From an uncultured Burkholderiales bacterium (GTDB lineage: Bacteria; Pseudomonadota; Gammaproteobacteria; Burkholderiales; Burkholderiaceae_C): a stretch of DNA of 24,974 nucleotides. Of the stretch, positions 15,095 to 23,221 are shown one piece after another. Location: NCBI GenBank assembly GCA_903887655.1, contig CAISQQ010000229.1, positions 1 through 24,974 on the forward strand, in the 5' to 3' direction. The notes below the pieces were generated by a model. The model was not told the DNA's origin and searched no databases. It was given only the letters and a program-made list of their open reading frames with translations. Each line of letters begins with the position of its first letter. Position 1 is the first letter of the stretch. Made by a program: the position numbers and the translations under genes.

Positions 15095-15261
15095 CCAATA
15101 TCCAAAGAATCCATGTTCAATACAATGAAAAAAATGAAACAGTTGGTGTATTTAAGTATTCAAATGGCGATTTCGAGCCCTGCTCGGGCTGCAAGTCCAA
15201 GCCCCCAGGCGCTTGAGTGCAGCGCCGGCGCCAGAGGAACCCCCGCTTTCAAAACGTCCAC

Positions 15262-16512
15262 ATGAACCCTTCGCCAGATCCGAGCCCAGATCTTCCACCC
15301 CTTTCGGCCCCGAGTCCGCACCGCAACTTGTGCACCGATTGCGGCATTTCACGCTCGTCTGAGCCCAAGCGCTGTGCCAGCGCCTGCCAGTTCATCTCGC
15401 CCCAGTACGCGGCGCTTGAGAGCCGCGTTCACGGCCGAGCAAGAGACCCCGAGCTCGCGGATGAGTTGCATTTTGGGCCGTTCTTGCACATGCACCGAGC
15501 CCGCCTGAAGCAACCCAGCCCAGGGGCACAGTGGAGTGGCATCACCACGCGCATTGCAGAGGTCTTGCTGCAAAACAAAGTGGTCGACGCTGTGCTCACC
15601 ATGGAAGCCCACCCCAACGATCGCTGGCGCCCTTCCCCCGTTTTGATTGACCGGCCTGAGGACATGGCCAAGGCACGCGGCATGCGCATGGACTATGCGC
15701 CACTCTTGTCCTTGCTCGAGCCTGCTCAACAAAGGGGCTACAAGCGTTTGGCCGTCATTGGGATACCCTGCCAGGTGTATGCCTTGAGGGCGCTGGAGAA
15801 AACGCTCGGATTTGAGAAAATCTATGTGATTGGCACCCCATGCTCAGACAACACGAGCACCGAGAATTTTCACCAGTTCCTCAATTTGATCACGCCCACA
15901 CCCAACGCAGTGACCTACTTGGAGTTCAAGGCCAACTACCATGTCGAGTTGCGTTATCAAAACGGCAGTCGCCAAGAAATCCCTTTTCTTCAGCTGCCGC
16001 TGGCAGATTTGCCCAAGGATTTCTTTCCCTTGACCTGCCGCACCTGTGTGGACTACACCAATGTGCTGGCGGACATCACGGTGGGCTATATGGGCGGAGA
16101 GGGCGAGCAATGGGTCATCACCCGAAACCAAACCGGAGAACAATTGCTCTCTTTGTTGGGCGACGAAGTCGAGCTCAAAAAAACCGCCAGTGCTGGCAAA
16201 CGCCACTCAGCGGTGCTGGGCTTTAAAAAAAATGTGGAGCTCGCAGCGGGTGGTCTTCCGCTTCGAAAAATGCCCCAGTGGCTTCGGCCCATCGTCTCTT
16301 GGATCATGCCCCGCTTGGGTCCACGCGGTCTCGAATTTGCCCGCACCCGAGTGGAGATGAAGGCGATCGAGTCGATCATTCACTTAAGGCGCGAGCAGCC
16401 CGCGCGCATGAAACACATGCTGCCCGAGCACATCTGGGCCTTGGCAAAACCTTATGACTTACAGCCCCAATCCGAAGAGCTTCAAGCCACTGGCGCGCAA
16501 GCGCCGCCTTGA
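15262..16512 (+). CDS. bciB: 3,8-divinyl (proto)chlorophyllide 8-vinyl reductase, ferredoxin-dependent type
   Basis: A 416-residue protein of the F420 hydrogenase/dehydrogenase beta-subunit superfamily. N-terminal CTDCG (Cys24, Cys27) with Cys38 and Cys42, the motifs GIPCQVYALRALE (Cys170) and GTPCSDNTSTENF (Cys194), and CRTCVDYTNVLADITVGYMG (Cys259, Cys262) match the cyanobacterial-type BciB and the related 7-hydroxymethyl chlorophyll reductase. BciB uses ferredoxin, FAD and two [4Fe-4S] clusters to reduce the 8-vinyl group. No 7-hydroxymethyl function is expected in a bacteriochlorophyll a organism, so BciB is preferred. ATG 15262 precedes a Pro/Ser-rich leader; GTG 15217 is an alternative. 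It is divergent from bchG, convergent with ppsR (26 bases), and probably controlled by the PpsR box at 15077. Confidence 0.88.
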   Translation: MNPSPDPSPDLPPLSAPSPHRNLCTDCGISRSSEPKRCASACQFISPQYAALESRVHGRARDPELADELHFGPFLHMHRARLKQPSPGAQWSGITTRIAEVLLQNKVVDAVLTMEAHPNDRWRPSPVLIDRPEDMAKARGMRMDYAPLLSLLEPAQQRGYKRLAVIGIPCQVYALRALEKTLGFEKIYVIGTPCSDNTSTENFHQFLNLITPTPNAVTYLEFKANYHVELRYQNGSRQEIPFLQLPLADLPKDFFPLTCRTCVDYTNVLADITVGYMGGEGEQWVITRNQTGEQLLSLLGDEVELKKTASAGKRHSAVLGFKKNVELAAGGLPLRKMPQWLRPIVSWIMPRLGPRGLEFARTRVEMKAIESIIHLRREQPARMKHMLPEHIWALAKPYDLQPQSEELQATGAQAPP

Positions 16513-16538
16513 CGCGCCCGAGCCACTGGCAACACACA

Positions 16539-17960
16539 TCAAGGCTTGTCGCTGGCCTCGGCCATGCCGTAGCGGTGCAGCTTGATGTAGAGACTTTGGC
16601 GCGAGAGCCCCAGCATCTCGGCCGCGGAGGCGCGGTTGTTTTGGGTGAGCTCGAGGGCGGACTGGATGCACATTTTCTCAATCATGTCGGTGGTCTCGCC
16701 GACAATATCCTTCATGGGCATGCGCCCCACGAGTTGGGACAGTTGCGAGACGGAACCGGCCATGCTGCTCGACGACACGGGGCCCGTTTGCGACAAGCGG
16801 TGCACGTCACGGATAAAAAAGCCATAGCGCTTGTCTGCAGTGTCCAAGACCGAGGCGGAAATATCCACCTCCAAATTCAAGTTCGACTGGCTCACGAGTT
16901 CGGTGGCAAAATTCCGGATGGTGGAGAGTTGTTTCAAATTGTTGACCAAGACCCCCCAATCCACCCCGCCGCGTCCGAGCCATGACTCGAAAGGCTGCCC
17001 CACGACTTGGGCCATGGAAAATGCGCCCGACAAGGTCATGAATTCCTCGTTTGCACTCAAGACCAGACCGGCCGCGTCGGTCACCACAAAACCATAGGGC
17101 GCTTTTTGCAATGCATCCGTGTACCACGCTTGTATGGGTTGGTCCGTGATCCTGGGTGAGGTGCTGGACTTGGCGGCCAAACGCACCATCAGTTGCGTGC
17201 CCCCTTCTTGCACAATCAAATCCGCTGTTAGGCTGTATGCTTGCCCAGAGACACCGACCTTGGTCGTGATGGCACTGGTCTTGCCTGTCGTTTGCGCCAG
17301 ACTGAGCATGGCATCGATCTCTTCACGCCCAGCGCTGTCGAAACACTGAGAAAACTCCAGGCCCACCAACCTCTTGGCGTCATGCTGACCCAAGGCCTTG
17401 GCCGCGGCCGAGTTGGCCTGGGCGATTTTCTTGCTCGACAAGTCGAGGACCAAGATGGGCTCGGAGGCGGTTTCAAACAGCAATTTGTAGCGCGACTCGG
17501 TGTGCCTCAAGCGCAGGTAGTCGCGCTCCATTGAACGGTGCGTGTCCATGAGCTTTTGCTGCATCTTAGACATGGAGCCCAGGTCACGCCCGATCATGAC
17601 CAGGTGCTCAGCGTCTTGAAACTTGAACAAATGAACCAAAAAGGGGGCAGACAGTTTGGCGGGAGACAAGAAATTGATATGCCGCCACTGGAAATCAGCG
17701 CCCTGGGCCACAAATTGATCCAAGTTGGTGGGGGTTTTGAGCAAGTTCATGAACTTGTCAACGGAGTCCGCCTCGGTCCATTGCGAGAGATTTTCGCCGA
17801 CCCAACCCTCGAGTTTGACGCGACCGAGTTCCAGCCCCTTGGTCTTCACCGACAGCACTTCGAAGGTTTTGGGCTGCAAAACCACCACCAAGTCGGCCAG
17901 TCCCATGATGAGGGATTCAGACAAGTTGAACTGTTCAGGTATTTCGAGCACGTTTTTCAA
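16539..17960 (-). CDS. ppsR: PpsR/CrtJ, redox- and light-responsive repressor of photosynthesis genes
   Basis: A 473-residue cytoplasmic regulator. The N-terminal region (about 15-130) and two further PAS domains (about 155-260 and 280-385) precede a Fis-type helix-turn-helix at 425-465 ending AAEMLGLSRQSLYIKLHRYG. A helical Q-linker (130-150) joins the first two PAS units. PpsR binds TGT-N12-ACA as a tetramer and represses bch, crt and puc genes under oxygen. There are only two cysteines, Cys206 in the first core PAS and Cys431 at the start of the recognition domain (KMCIQSALELT). The second corresponds to the redox-active Cys of Rhodobacter PpsR (Cys424) and CrtJ (Cys420). It lies downstream of ppaA on the same strand, with 269 non-coding bases between. 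Confidence 0.95.
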   Translation of the reverse strand: MKNVLEIPEQFNLSESLIMGLADLVVVLQPKTFEVLSVKTKGLELGRVKLEGWVGENLSQWTEADSVDKFMNLLKTPTNLDQFVAQGADFQWRHINFLSPAKLSAPFLVHLFKFQDAEHLVMIGRDLGSMSKMQQKLMDTHRSMERDYLRLRHTESRYKLLFETASEPILVLDLSSKKIAQANSAAAKALGQHDAKRLVGLEFSQCFDSAGREEIDAMLSLAQTTGKTSAITTKVGVSGQAYSLTADLIVQEGGTQLMVRLAAKSSTSPRITDQPIQAWYTDALQKAPYGFVVTDAAGLVLSANEEFMTLSGAFSMAQVVGQPFESWLGRGGVDWGVLVNNLKQLSTIRNFATELVSQSNLNLEVDISASVLDTADKRYGFFIRDVHRLSQTGPVSSSSMAGSVSQLSQLVGRMPMKDIVGETTDMIEKMCIQSALELTQNNRASAAEMLGLSRQSLYIKLHRYGMAEASDKP

Positions 17961-18200
17961 ATCAACTCAACCCGGTTTAACGCGCCAATGCGTCAACGTT
18001 AATGGACAAAAGGGCTGGGAAAATCACGCATCAATTGGCGCATCATTCCCGTTCCTGACAACCTCATTTCAGGATGTACCCTAAAATTTCTATGTGTTTT
18101 CAACAACATAACTGCAACCATTGAACACTCTATTTCAGTTTTTGATTATAAAACCTATTTATAAGTCATGGTTGCCTTACAGTGCACAGCGTCTGGTGAA

Positions 18201-18217
18201 GTCACCATTTTGGTGAC
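18201..18217. terminator. Hairpin downstream of ppaA
   Basis: GTCACCA at 18201-18207 pairs with TGGTGAC at 18211-18217 around TTT. It starts 13 bases after the ppaA stop (minus strand) and may end or stabilise that transcript before ppsR. No T-run follows on the minus strand. The rest of 17961-18229 is AT-rich (for example 18140-18170) and is likely to hold the ppsR promoter; I found no exact TGT-N12-ACA box there. Confidence 0.4.
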
Positions 18218-18229
18218 CATTGTGTTGTT

Positions 18230-19348
18230 TTACCCCACCCCTTGAGCGTATCCCCTGGGGTTTGATGTGGAACGTGAGGACCGCTTGTGCAGTTTGGGCG
18301 CGGGCACTGGGATTGGTTTTCGACTCGACGCGCTCGCCAACTTCGAGGGGGCTGCTGTGGGGTCTGCGATTTGAGTGCTGTCAAAGCACAAGCTCAACTC
18401 GGTGGCCGTCAAAGCATTCAGTTTTCTCACCTTGCGATGCACACGCACGAGTTTGAGCCCCAAGGTGTGCGCCTCTCGGGCGTTGTAACAAAGTCCGTGC
18501 ACCCCCATGCGGGCTTGCAGCTCAGGCTCCCAAGCCACCACAGGGCCACCGAGCAAGCACTGAATATCTGGATTTTTAGAGCTGGACTTCACGCGCTTGA
18601 TCAGTGACTGTAAGCCCGGCATATCACTGCTGGTGGACACACTGACACAAAACAAATCCACCCAATGGGTTTTCACCAACTGAAGGAGATCTTTCTCCTT
18701 GCGGTCAAAACCAGGACTGACATTCCATCCCTTTCGTTGCAGGTACTGAGAGACCAACAATGGTCCCAGGGTGTGCTGCGAGCCAGTGGCCATGCTGACG
18801 ACGGCCTGGAAGCGATGGGTCATGGGGGTGAGCGTCAGTGCATCGGGGCGGACAAACTCGGTGCTGCCCGACAGCACGAAACCTTTGACGATCCAAGTCG
18901 CGCGGGTGACGTCAAAAAAAGTAATCTCATCGCGCTCCCACAAATCGTGCAACAAACGAACCGTCTTGGGGATCACGTCCAAATAAAAAACCTCGATGTC
19001 CAAACCCGCTGCCAGCGTGTCTTGCGCATACGCCAAGAAATCGTCGGCCGTGAGGTCCAAACACGCCCGCGAGCACTGCTCAACGTGGCGGGTCAAATCG
19101 CAGGGTTCGGGATTGACTTTTGCCTGCGAGTGAAGGCATTGATTGACCAGTGAGGTCGTTGGGGGCGAGGCAAGCGACCCGGGTGCGCCCGCCCGAGTCG
19201 AGGCAGAGTGGCTTGGGTCGATTTGAGCGCTCACGCGAACCAAATCAGGGATGATTTCGCTCACCAAGGACGTGAACAGACGGGACAAATGTGGTTGATT
19301 CAATTGCGATTGCCCTCTCTCTGCGCTCCAAGTCATCGATGGATTCAT
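18230..19348 (-). CDS. ppaA: PpaA/AerR-type antirepressor with cobalamin-binding-like domain
   Basis: A 372-residue regulator. Residues about 95-160 resemble the helical cap of B12-binding modules (LDLTADDFLAYAQDTLAAGLDIEVFYLDVI). The SCHIC/B12-binding-like part follows: GSQHTLG with His192, QYLQRKGWNV, VDLFCVSVSTSSDMPGL, and CLLGGPVV. There is no classical DxHxxG. Family members (AerR, PpaA) bind cobalamin in response to light and antagonise PpsR/CrtJ. N-terminal (1-94) and C-terminal (305-372, Ser/Pro/Lys/Arg-rich) extensions make it longer than the 220-280 residues I remember for AerR/PpaA. ATG 19348 was chosen; the TTG at 19447 would put the PpsR box inside the gene. It is divergent from bchF, with two PpsR-type boxes between them, and precedes ppsR. 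Confidence 0.88.
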   Translation of the reverse strand: MNPSMTWSAERGQSQLNQPHLSRLFTSLVSEIIPDLVRVSAQIDPSHSASTRAGAPGSLASPPTTSLVNQCLHSQAKVNPEPCDLTRHVEQCSRACLDLTADDFLAYAQDTLAAGLDIEVFYLDVIPKTVRLLHDLWERDEITFFDVTRATWIVKGFVLSGSTEFVRPDALTLTPMTHRFQAVVSMATGSQHTLGPLLVSQYLQRKGWNVSPGFDRKEKDLLQLVKTHWVDLFCVSVSTSSDMPGLQSLIKRVKSSSKNPDIQCLLGGPVVAWEPELQARMGVHGLCYNAREAHTLGLKLVRVHRKVRKLNALTATELSLCFDSTQIADPTAAPSKLASASSRKPIPVPAPKLHKRSSRSTSNPRGYAQGVG

Positions 19349-19423
19349 GATCAGCCCCAACACCTCACCCAAGACAGCAATCCAACACGATTGCCCACTC
19401 GAAACGGTGTGGGGTGCCGACAG

Positions 19424-19441
19424 TGTCCAATAAAAATGACA
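19424..19441. promoter_or_regulatory. PpsR/CrtJ binding site, ppaA side of the ppaA–bchF intergenic region
   Basis: Exact TGT-N12-ACA: TGT at 19424, ACA at 19439. It lies 76 bases before the ppaA start and 44 bases from the second box at 19485-19502. Paired sites with such spacing are typical of PpsR-controlled promoters, where two dimers of the tetramer bind cooperatively. It implies that the antirepressor gene is itself under PpsR control. Confidence 0.7.
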
Positions 19442-19484
19442 GATCAAGATTAGTGAAAACCCCTAATCTGTAATTCAAATTTAA

Positions 19485-19502
19485 CGTCAATTTAGATTGA
19501 CA
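19485..19502. promoter_or_regulatory. PpsR/CrtJ binding site overlapping the bchF -35
   Basis: CGT-N12-ACA with a perfect inner palindrome GTCAAT-N4-ATTGAC (19486-19501), one mismatch to the consensus. Its right arm is the TTGACA -35 element (19497-19502) of the bchF promoter, so bound PpsR would exclude RNA polymerase. A further half site TGT-N12-ACG starts at 19469. Confidence 0.65.
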
Positions 19503-19525
19503 CAATCCCCATTCAGACATAAAGT
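19497..19525 (+). promoter_or_regulatory. Sigma-70-type promoter of bchF
   Basis: Perfect -35 TTGACA (19497-19502), 17-base spacer, and -10 TAAAGT (19520-19525, four of six consensus bases). The predicted start near 19532 leaves about 25 bases of leader before the bchF ATG at 19557. The -35 lies inside the PpsR box. Confidence 0.6.
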
Positions 19526-19556
19526 CATGCCATGTGAGGAACCCACCCTGAGCCCC

Positions 19557-20111
19557 ATGAGTCAACCCTTCGAGTCACCGCCCCAAGCCACCTTGCTCTA
19601 CACACCTGAGCAACGGGCGCGACGCGACCAAACCATTTGGACACCGGTTCAAGGGTTTTTGGCCATTTTTCAATTTGTGGTGTTCATCGTGAGTGTGTGC
19701 TTGGTGCTGCGCTGCTTGTTGAGCGGGGAAGGCGCCGAATGGGCGAAGTGGTCGATCATTTTGAAGACCCTCACCCTGTACACCATCATGGTGACGGGCA
19801 GCATCTGGGAGAAAGTGGTGTTTGGCAAATACCTGTTTGCAAAGGCTTTTTTCTGGGAAGACGTGGTGAGCATGGTGGTGATCACACTCCACAGCGTTTA
19901 CATCGCTTCGCTGTTTTTCTCCTTTTTGACACTGCAAGAACAAATGCTCTTGATTTTGAGTGCATACATCACCTATGTGATCAATGCCGTGCAGTTTGTG
20001 TTCAAGCTCAGAGCGGCCAGACTTCAAGAGGCCAAGATGAAAGCCATGAACAACAACGAAAACGTGGCCCACCCGTGCGCCATCGAGGCCTCGCAAGGAT
20101 ACCCCGCATGA
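19557..20111 (+). CDS. bchF: 3-vinyl bacteriochlorophyllide hydratase
   Basis: A 184-residue membrane protein with four hydrophobic segments. The BchF signatures are YTPEQRARRDQTIWTPVQG at the N-terminus, the run TLYTIMVTGSIWEKVVFGKYLFAKAFFWEDV in the middle, and TYVINAVQFVFKLRAARL at the end. It adds water to the C3 vinyl group, giving the hydroxyethyl group on the way to the acetyl group of bacteriochlorophyll a. Start 19557 fits family length; ATG 19527 is an in-frame alternative with no better ribosome site, and TTG 19497 lies in the -35 element. The polar tail after residue 155 is longer than I remember for the family. The stop overlaps the bchN start in ATGA, indicating coupling. Confidence 0.95.
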   Translation: MSQPFESPPQATLLYTPEQRARRDQTIWTPVQGFLAIFQFVVFIVSVCLVLRCLLSGEGAEWAKWSIILKTLTLYTIMVTGSIWEKVVFGKYLFAKAFFWEDVVSMVVITLHSVYIASLFFSFLTLQEQMLLILSAYITYVINAVQFVFKLRAARLQEAKMKAMNNNENVAHPCAIEASQGYPA

Positions 20112-21430
20112 ACGCCGTGATCCCCATTCAAATCGCTCACAAAGAGACGCCAGCGTCCTTGGCCTCGAGCCATCACATCAGCCAAGAGCGCGGGCAGCGC
20201 GAGGTCTTTTGCGGGCTCACCGGCATCATCTGGTTGCATCGCAAGATCCAAGATGCGTTTTTCTTGGTGGTGGGCTCGCGCACCTGTGCGCATTTGGTGC
20301 AGTCGGCGGCTGGTGTCATGATCTTTGCCGAGCCCCGATTTGGCACGGCCATCATCGACGACCGCGACCTCTCGGGAATTGCCGACGCCAATGAAGAACT
20401 CGACCGCGTGGTCAACCAGTTGCTCAAACGGCGCCAAGACATCAAGATGCTGTTTTTGGTGGGCTCGTGTCCATCCGAGGTGATCAAGCTCGATCTATCG
20501 CGCGCAGCCCAGCGGCTCAACGCCCAATTCAACCCCGCAGTCCAAGTGCTCAATTACTCAGGCTCGGGCATCGAGACCACCTTCACCCAAGGGGAGGACG
20601 CCTGTCTGGCAAGCTTGGTGGAGTCTTTCCCCGTGAGAGCCAGTGAGCCCGCGAGCGCCAGCGTTCACCCGCCTAAAAAGCTCTTGATCGTGGGCACCTT
20701 GGCCGATGTGGTTGAAGACCAAATGCAGCGCATCTTCAAAGCCATGGGCATTGAGGGTGTTGAATTTTTCCCGGGCAGAAACTCCAGGCAAGTGCCCGTG
20801 ATTGATGCGAGCACCGTGTACTTATTGGCCCAGCCTTTCTTGGCCGATACCGCCAAGCGACTTGACGCTCGGGGTGCCGCCCGACTGCCTGCTCCCTTTC
20901 CGCTGGGCGTTCAAGGCACGAGCGCCTGGTTTGAAGCGGCGGCGCTGGCCATGGGTGTGGCCGATGAGGTGTGCGAGCTCGCCTTGCAAGCACCACGACA
21001 ACGCGCGCAGACAGCGATCTCTCGACACCGCAGTCTTCTTGAAAACAAAAAAATCTTCTTCTTTCCCGACTCTCAATTGGAAATTCCGCTGGCTCGGTTT
21101 TTGAGCAATGAGCTGGGCATGCAACTCACCGAGGTGGGCGTGCCCTACATTCACCGCCATCATTTGGCCCAAGAGCTCGAGCTGCTCCCCGCCAACAGCG
21201 TGATCGTGGAGGGCCAACACGTGGAGCGCCAGCTCGAGCGCTGCGAAGCGGCCCATCCTGATTTGGTGGTGTGTGGGCTTGGACTGGCCAACCCCTTGGA
21301 AGCCAAGGGCTACACCACCAAGTGGTCGATTGAATTGGTCTTCACCCCGATTCAAGGATTTGATCAAGCCGGCGATTTGGCCGAGTTATTCAGTCGCCCC
21401 TTGGTCAGAAAACAAAAAATCGCTGCTTAA
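20108..21430 (+). CDS. bchN: Light-independent protochlorophyllide reductase subunit N
   Basis: A 440-residue nitrogenase-like (NifD-related) subunit. With BchB it forms the catalytic heterotetramer that reduces ring D of protochlorophyllide using electrons from BchL. The three Cys ligands of the NB [4Fe-4S] cluster are visible: Cys35 in REVFCGLTG, Cys60 in GSRTCAHLVQSAAG, and Cys121 in LVGSCPSEVIKLDL. Their spacing is identical to Rhodobacter capsulatus Cys26/Cys51/Cys112. The NYSGSGIETTFTQGEDA stretch is also typical. The frame is open further upstream to 19637 but that part lies inside bchF in another frame; the ATG at 20108 overlaps the bchF stop. bchB follows after 11 bases. Confidence 0.97.
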   Translation: MNAVIPIQIAHKETPASLASSHHISQERGQREVFCGLTGIIWLHRKIQDAFFLVVGSRTCAHLVQSAAGVMIFAEPRFGTAIIDDRDLSGIADANEELDRVVNQLLKRRQDIKMLFLVGSCPSEVIKLDLSRAAQRLNAQFNPAVQVLNYSGSGIETTFTQGEDACLASLVESFPVRASEPASASVHPPKKLLIVGTLADVVEDQMQRIFKAMGIEGVEFFPGRNSRQVPVIDASTVYLLAQPFLADTAKRLDARGAARLPAPFPLGVQGTSAWFEAAALAMGVADEVCELALQAPRQRAQTAISRHRSLLENKKIFFFPDSQLEIPLARFLSNELGMQLTEVGVPYIHRHHLAQELELLPANSVIVEGQHVERQLERCEAAHPDLVVCGLGLANPLEAKGYTTKWSIELVFTPIQGFDQAGDLAELFSRPLVRKQKIAA

Positions 21431-21441
21431 GCCAAAACCCT

Positions 21442-23166
21442 ATGCAACTCACACTCTGGACTTACGAAGGCCCCCCGCACATCGGCGCGATGCGGCTGGC
21501 CACCTCCATGACCGATGTTCATTACGTTTTGCATGCCCCTCAAGGCGACACCTACGCTGACTTGCTCTTCACCATGATCGAGCGCTTGCCAAGACGCCCG
21601 CCCGTCACCTACACCACCTTCCAAGCCAGAGACTTGGGAGGCGACACAGCGCAACTCTTTATCGATGCCGTCCTCCAAGCCCAAGAGCGCTTCAAACCGA
21701 GCGCCTTGTTGGTGGGGGCATCGTGCACGGCCGAGCTCATTCAAGACGACCCCGGTGGTTTGGCCTTGGGTCTGCAGCTCAAGACCCCGGTGATTCCTCT
21801 CGATTTGCCGGCCTACCAACGCAAAGAAAATTGGGGCTGTGCCGAGAGCTTTTATCACCTGGTTCGCCACCTCCTCAAGCGCCAACAAGTCCAGCACCAA
21901 GAGCTTGCACCCGACCCAGCGCCCACAACAGCCGCCCCCAAGACCCCAGGTCCGCGATGCAATCTGCTCGGCCCCACAGCACTTGGGTTTCGTCACCGCG
22001 ATGATGTGATCGAAATCAGCCGTTTATTGAGCGACTTGGGGATCACACTCAACGTGATCGCCCCCCTGAACGCGAGCGTGAGTGACATTGAGCGTTTGCC
22101 GCAAGCCGACTTCAACGTGGTGCTCTACCCAGAGACGGCGCACACGGTGGCGACCTGGCTCGAGCGAGAGTACAAGCAGCCCTTCACCAAAACCATCCCC
22201 ATCGGACACCGCGGCACCATCGCCTTTGTGCGTGAAGTGCTCGCCTTGGCCCACTTGCCAGTCGACGACGACGTGATCGACAGACTGTCAAAGCGTTCGC
22301 ACGCATCGTGGTACGCCGCATCGGTGGACTCGACCTACCTCACCAACAAGCGGGTGTTCATCTTTGGCGACGCCTCGCACGCCATCGCTGCAGCGCGCGT
22401 GGCCCACGAAGAGATGGGCTTTCATGTGGTGGGACTGGGCACCTACAGCCGAGAGTTTGCCCGGGATATCCGTGAGGCCGCAGCGCTCTACAACATCAAA
22501 GCCCTGATCACCGACGACTACCTCGAGGTCGAAGAGCAAATTGAGCAGTTGCACCCCGAGCTGATTTTGGGCACCCAAATGGAGCGCCACATTGCCAAGC
22601 GACACGGGATACCTTGCACGGTGATCTCCGCACCCATGCACGTTCAAGACTTTCCAGCGCGCTACGCACCACAAATGGGGTTTGAAGGCGCCAATGTTCT
22701 TTTTGACACCTGGGTCCACCCCTTGATGATGGGGCTTGAGGAGCACTTGCTCGGGATGTTTCGCCAAGACTTTGAATTCAATGACGAATCGGCGCCCTCG
22801 CATTTGGGGGGTGCCAAGAAGTCCTTGGGCGTCAAGACTTTGGAAGGTGGGGCACCTGATCATGCGCCTGAACATGTGCTTGATCATGCCACCAACGCCG
22901 AGCACGAACACGCCAGTCTGGCCGCGGGGGTTCAAGCCCAGACCCGACCCACGCATGACGCTGCTCTCACCCACACCCGCGGCGAGCACAACAAGCCAGA
23001 TGAGGCTCAAGTCTGGAGCCAAGACGCGCAGCTTGAACTCAAAAAAATACCTTTTTTTGTTCGCGGAAAAGCCAAGCGCAACACTGAAAAATTCGCCAAA
23101 GAAACGGGGGTGATCCACATCACCGTCGAGACTTTGTACGAGGCAAAAGCTCACTTTAGCCGCTGA
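21442..23166 (+). CDS. bchB: Light-independent protochlorophyllide reductase subunit B
   Basis: A 574-residue partner of BchN. The N-terminus MQLTLWTYEGPPHIGAMR is characteristic, and Asp36 (APQGD, 32-36) is the unusual fourth ligand of the NB cluster described for Rhodobacter capsulatus. Other family blocks are GASCTAELIQDDPGG and FPARYAPQMGFEGANVLFDTWVHPLMMGLEEHLL. The C-terminal domain (525-574, WSQDAQLELKKIPFFVRGKAKRN) is the small helical module near the substrate and interface. Residues 465-523 form a flexible linker with eight histidines, which looks peculiar to this protein. bchL follows after 55 bases; in the classic cluster bchH would lie between them. The operon continues from bchF and bchN. 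Confidence 0.97.
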   Translation: MQLTLWTYEGPPHIGAMRLATSMTDVHYVLHAPQGDTYADLLFTMIERLPRRPPVTYTTFQARDLGGDTAQLFIDAVLQAQERFKPSALLVGASCTAELIQDDPGGLALGLQLKTPVIPLDLPAYQRKENWGCAESFYHLVRHLLKRQQVQHQELAPDPAPTTAAPKTPGPRCNLLGPTALGFRHRDDVIEISRLLSDLGITLNVIAPLNASVSDIERLPQADFNVVLYPETAHTVATWLEREYKQPFTKTIPIGHRGTIAFVREVLALAHLPVDDDVIDRLSKRSHASWYAASVDSTYLTNKRVFIFGDASHAIAAARVAHEEMGFHVVGLGTYSREFARDIREAAALYNIKALITDDYLEVEEQIEQLHPELILGTQMERHIAKRHGIPCTVISAPMHVQDFPARYAPQMGFEGANVLFDTWVHPLMMGLEEHLLGMFRQDFEFNDESAPSHLGGAKKSLGVKTLEGGAPDHAPEHVLDHATNAEHEHASLAAGVQAQTRPTHDAALTHTRGEHNKPDEAQVWSQDAQLELKKIPFFVRGKAKRNTEKFAKETGVIHITVETLYEAKAHFSR

Positions 23167-23221
23167 CAGCGCCCGAACCCATGACTTCCCTCACCTGCAC
23201 CCACAACCCCAAGGCTCATCT

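Noticed and set aside
15048..15098. N-terminal extension of bchG to 15098
   Set aside because: Runs through the perfect PpsR palindrome and adds residues not found in BchG.
18089..18105. TGT…ACA-like pattern upstream of ppsR as an autoregulatory box
   Set aside because: The spacing is not twelve bases and the arms are not symmetrical, so it does not meet the consensus used for the other sites.
19349..19447. N-terminal extension of ppaA from TTG 19447
   Set aside because: Would place the PpsR box at 19424-19441 and the likely promoter inside the gene; ATG 19348 is available.
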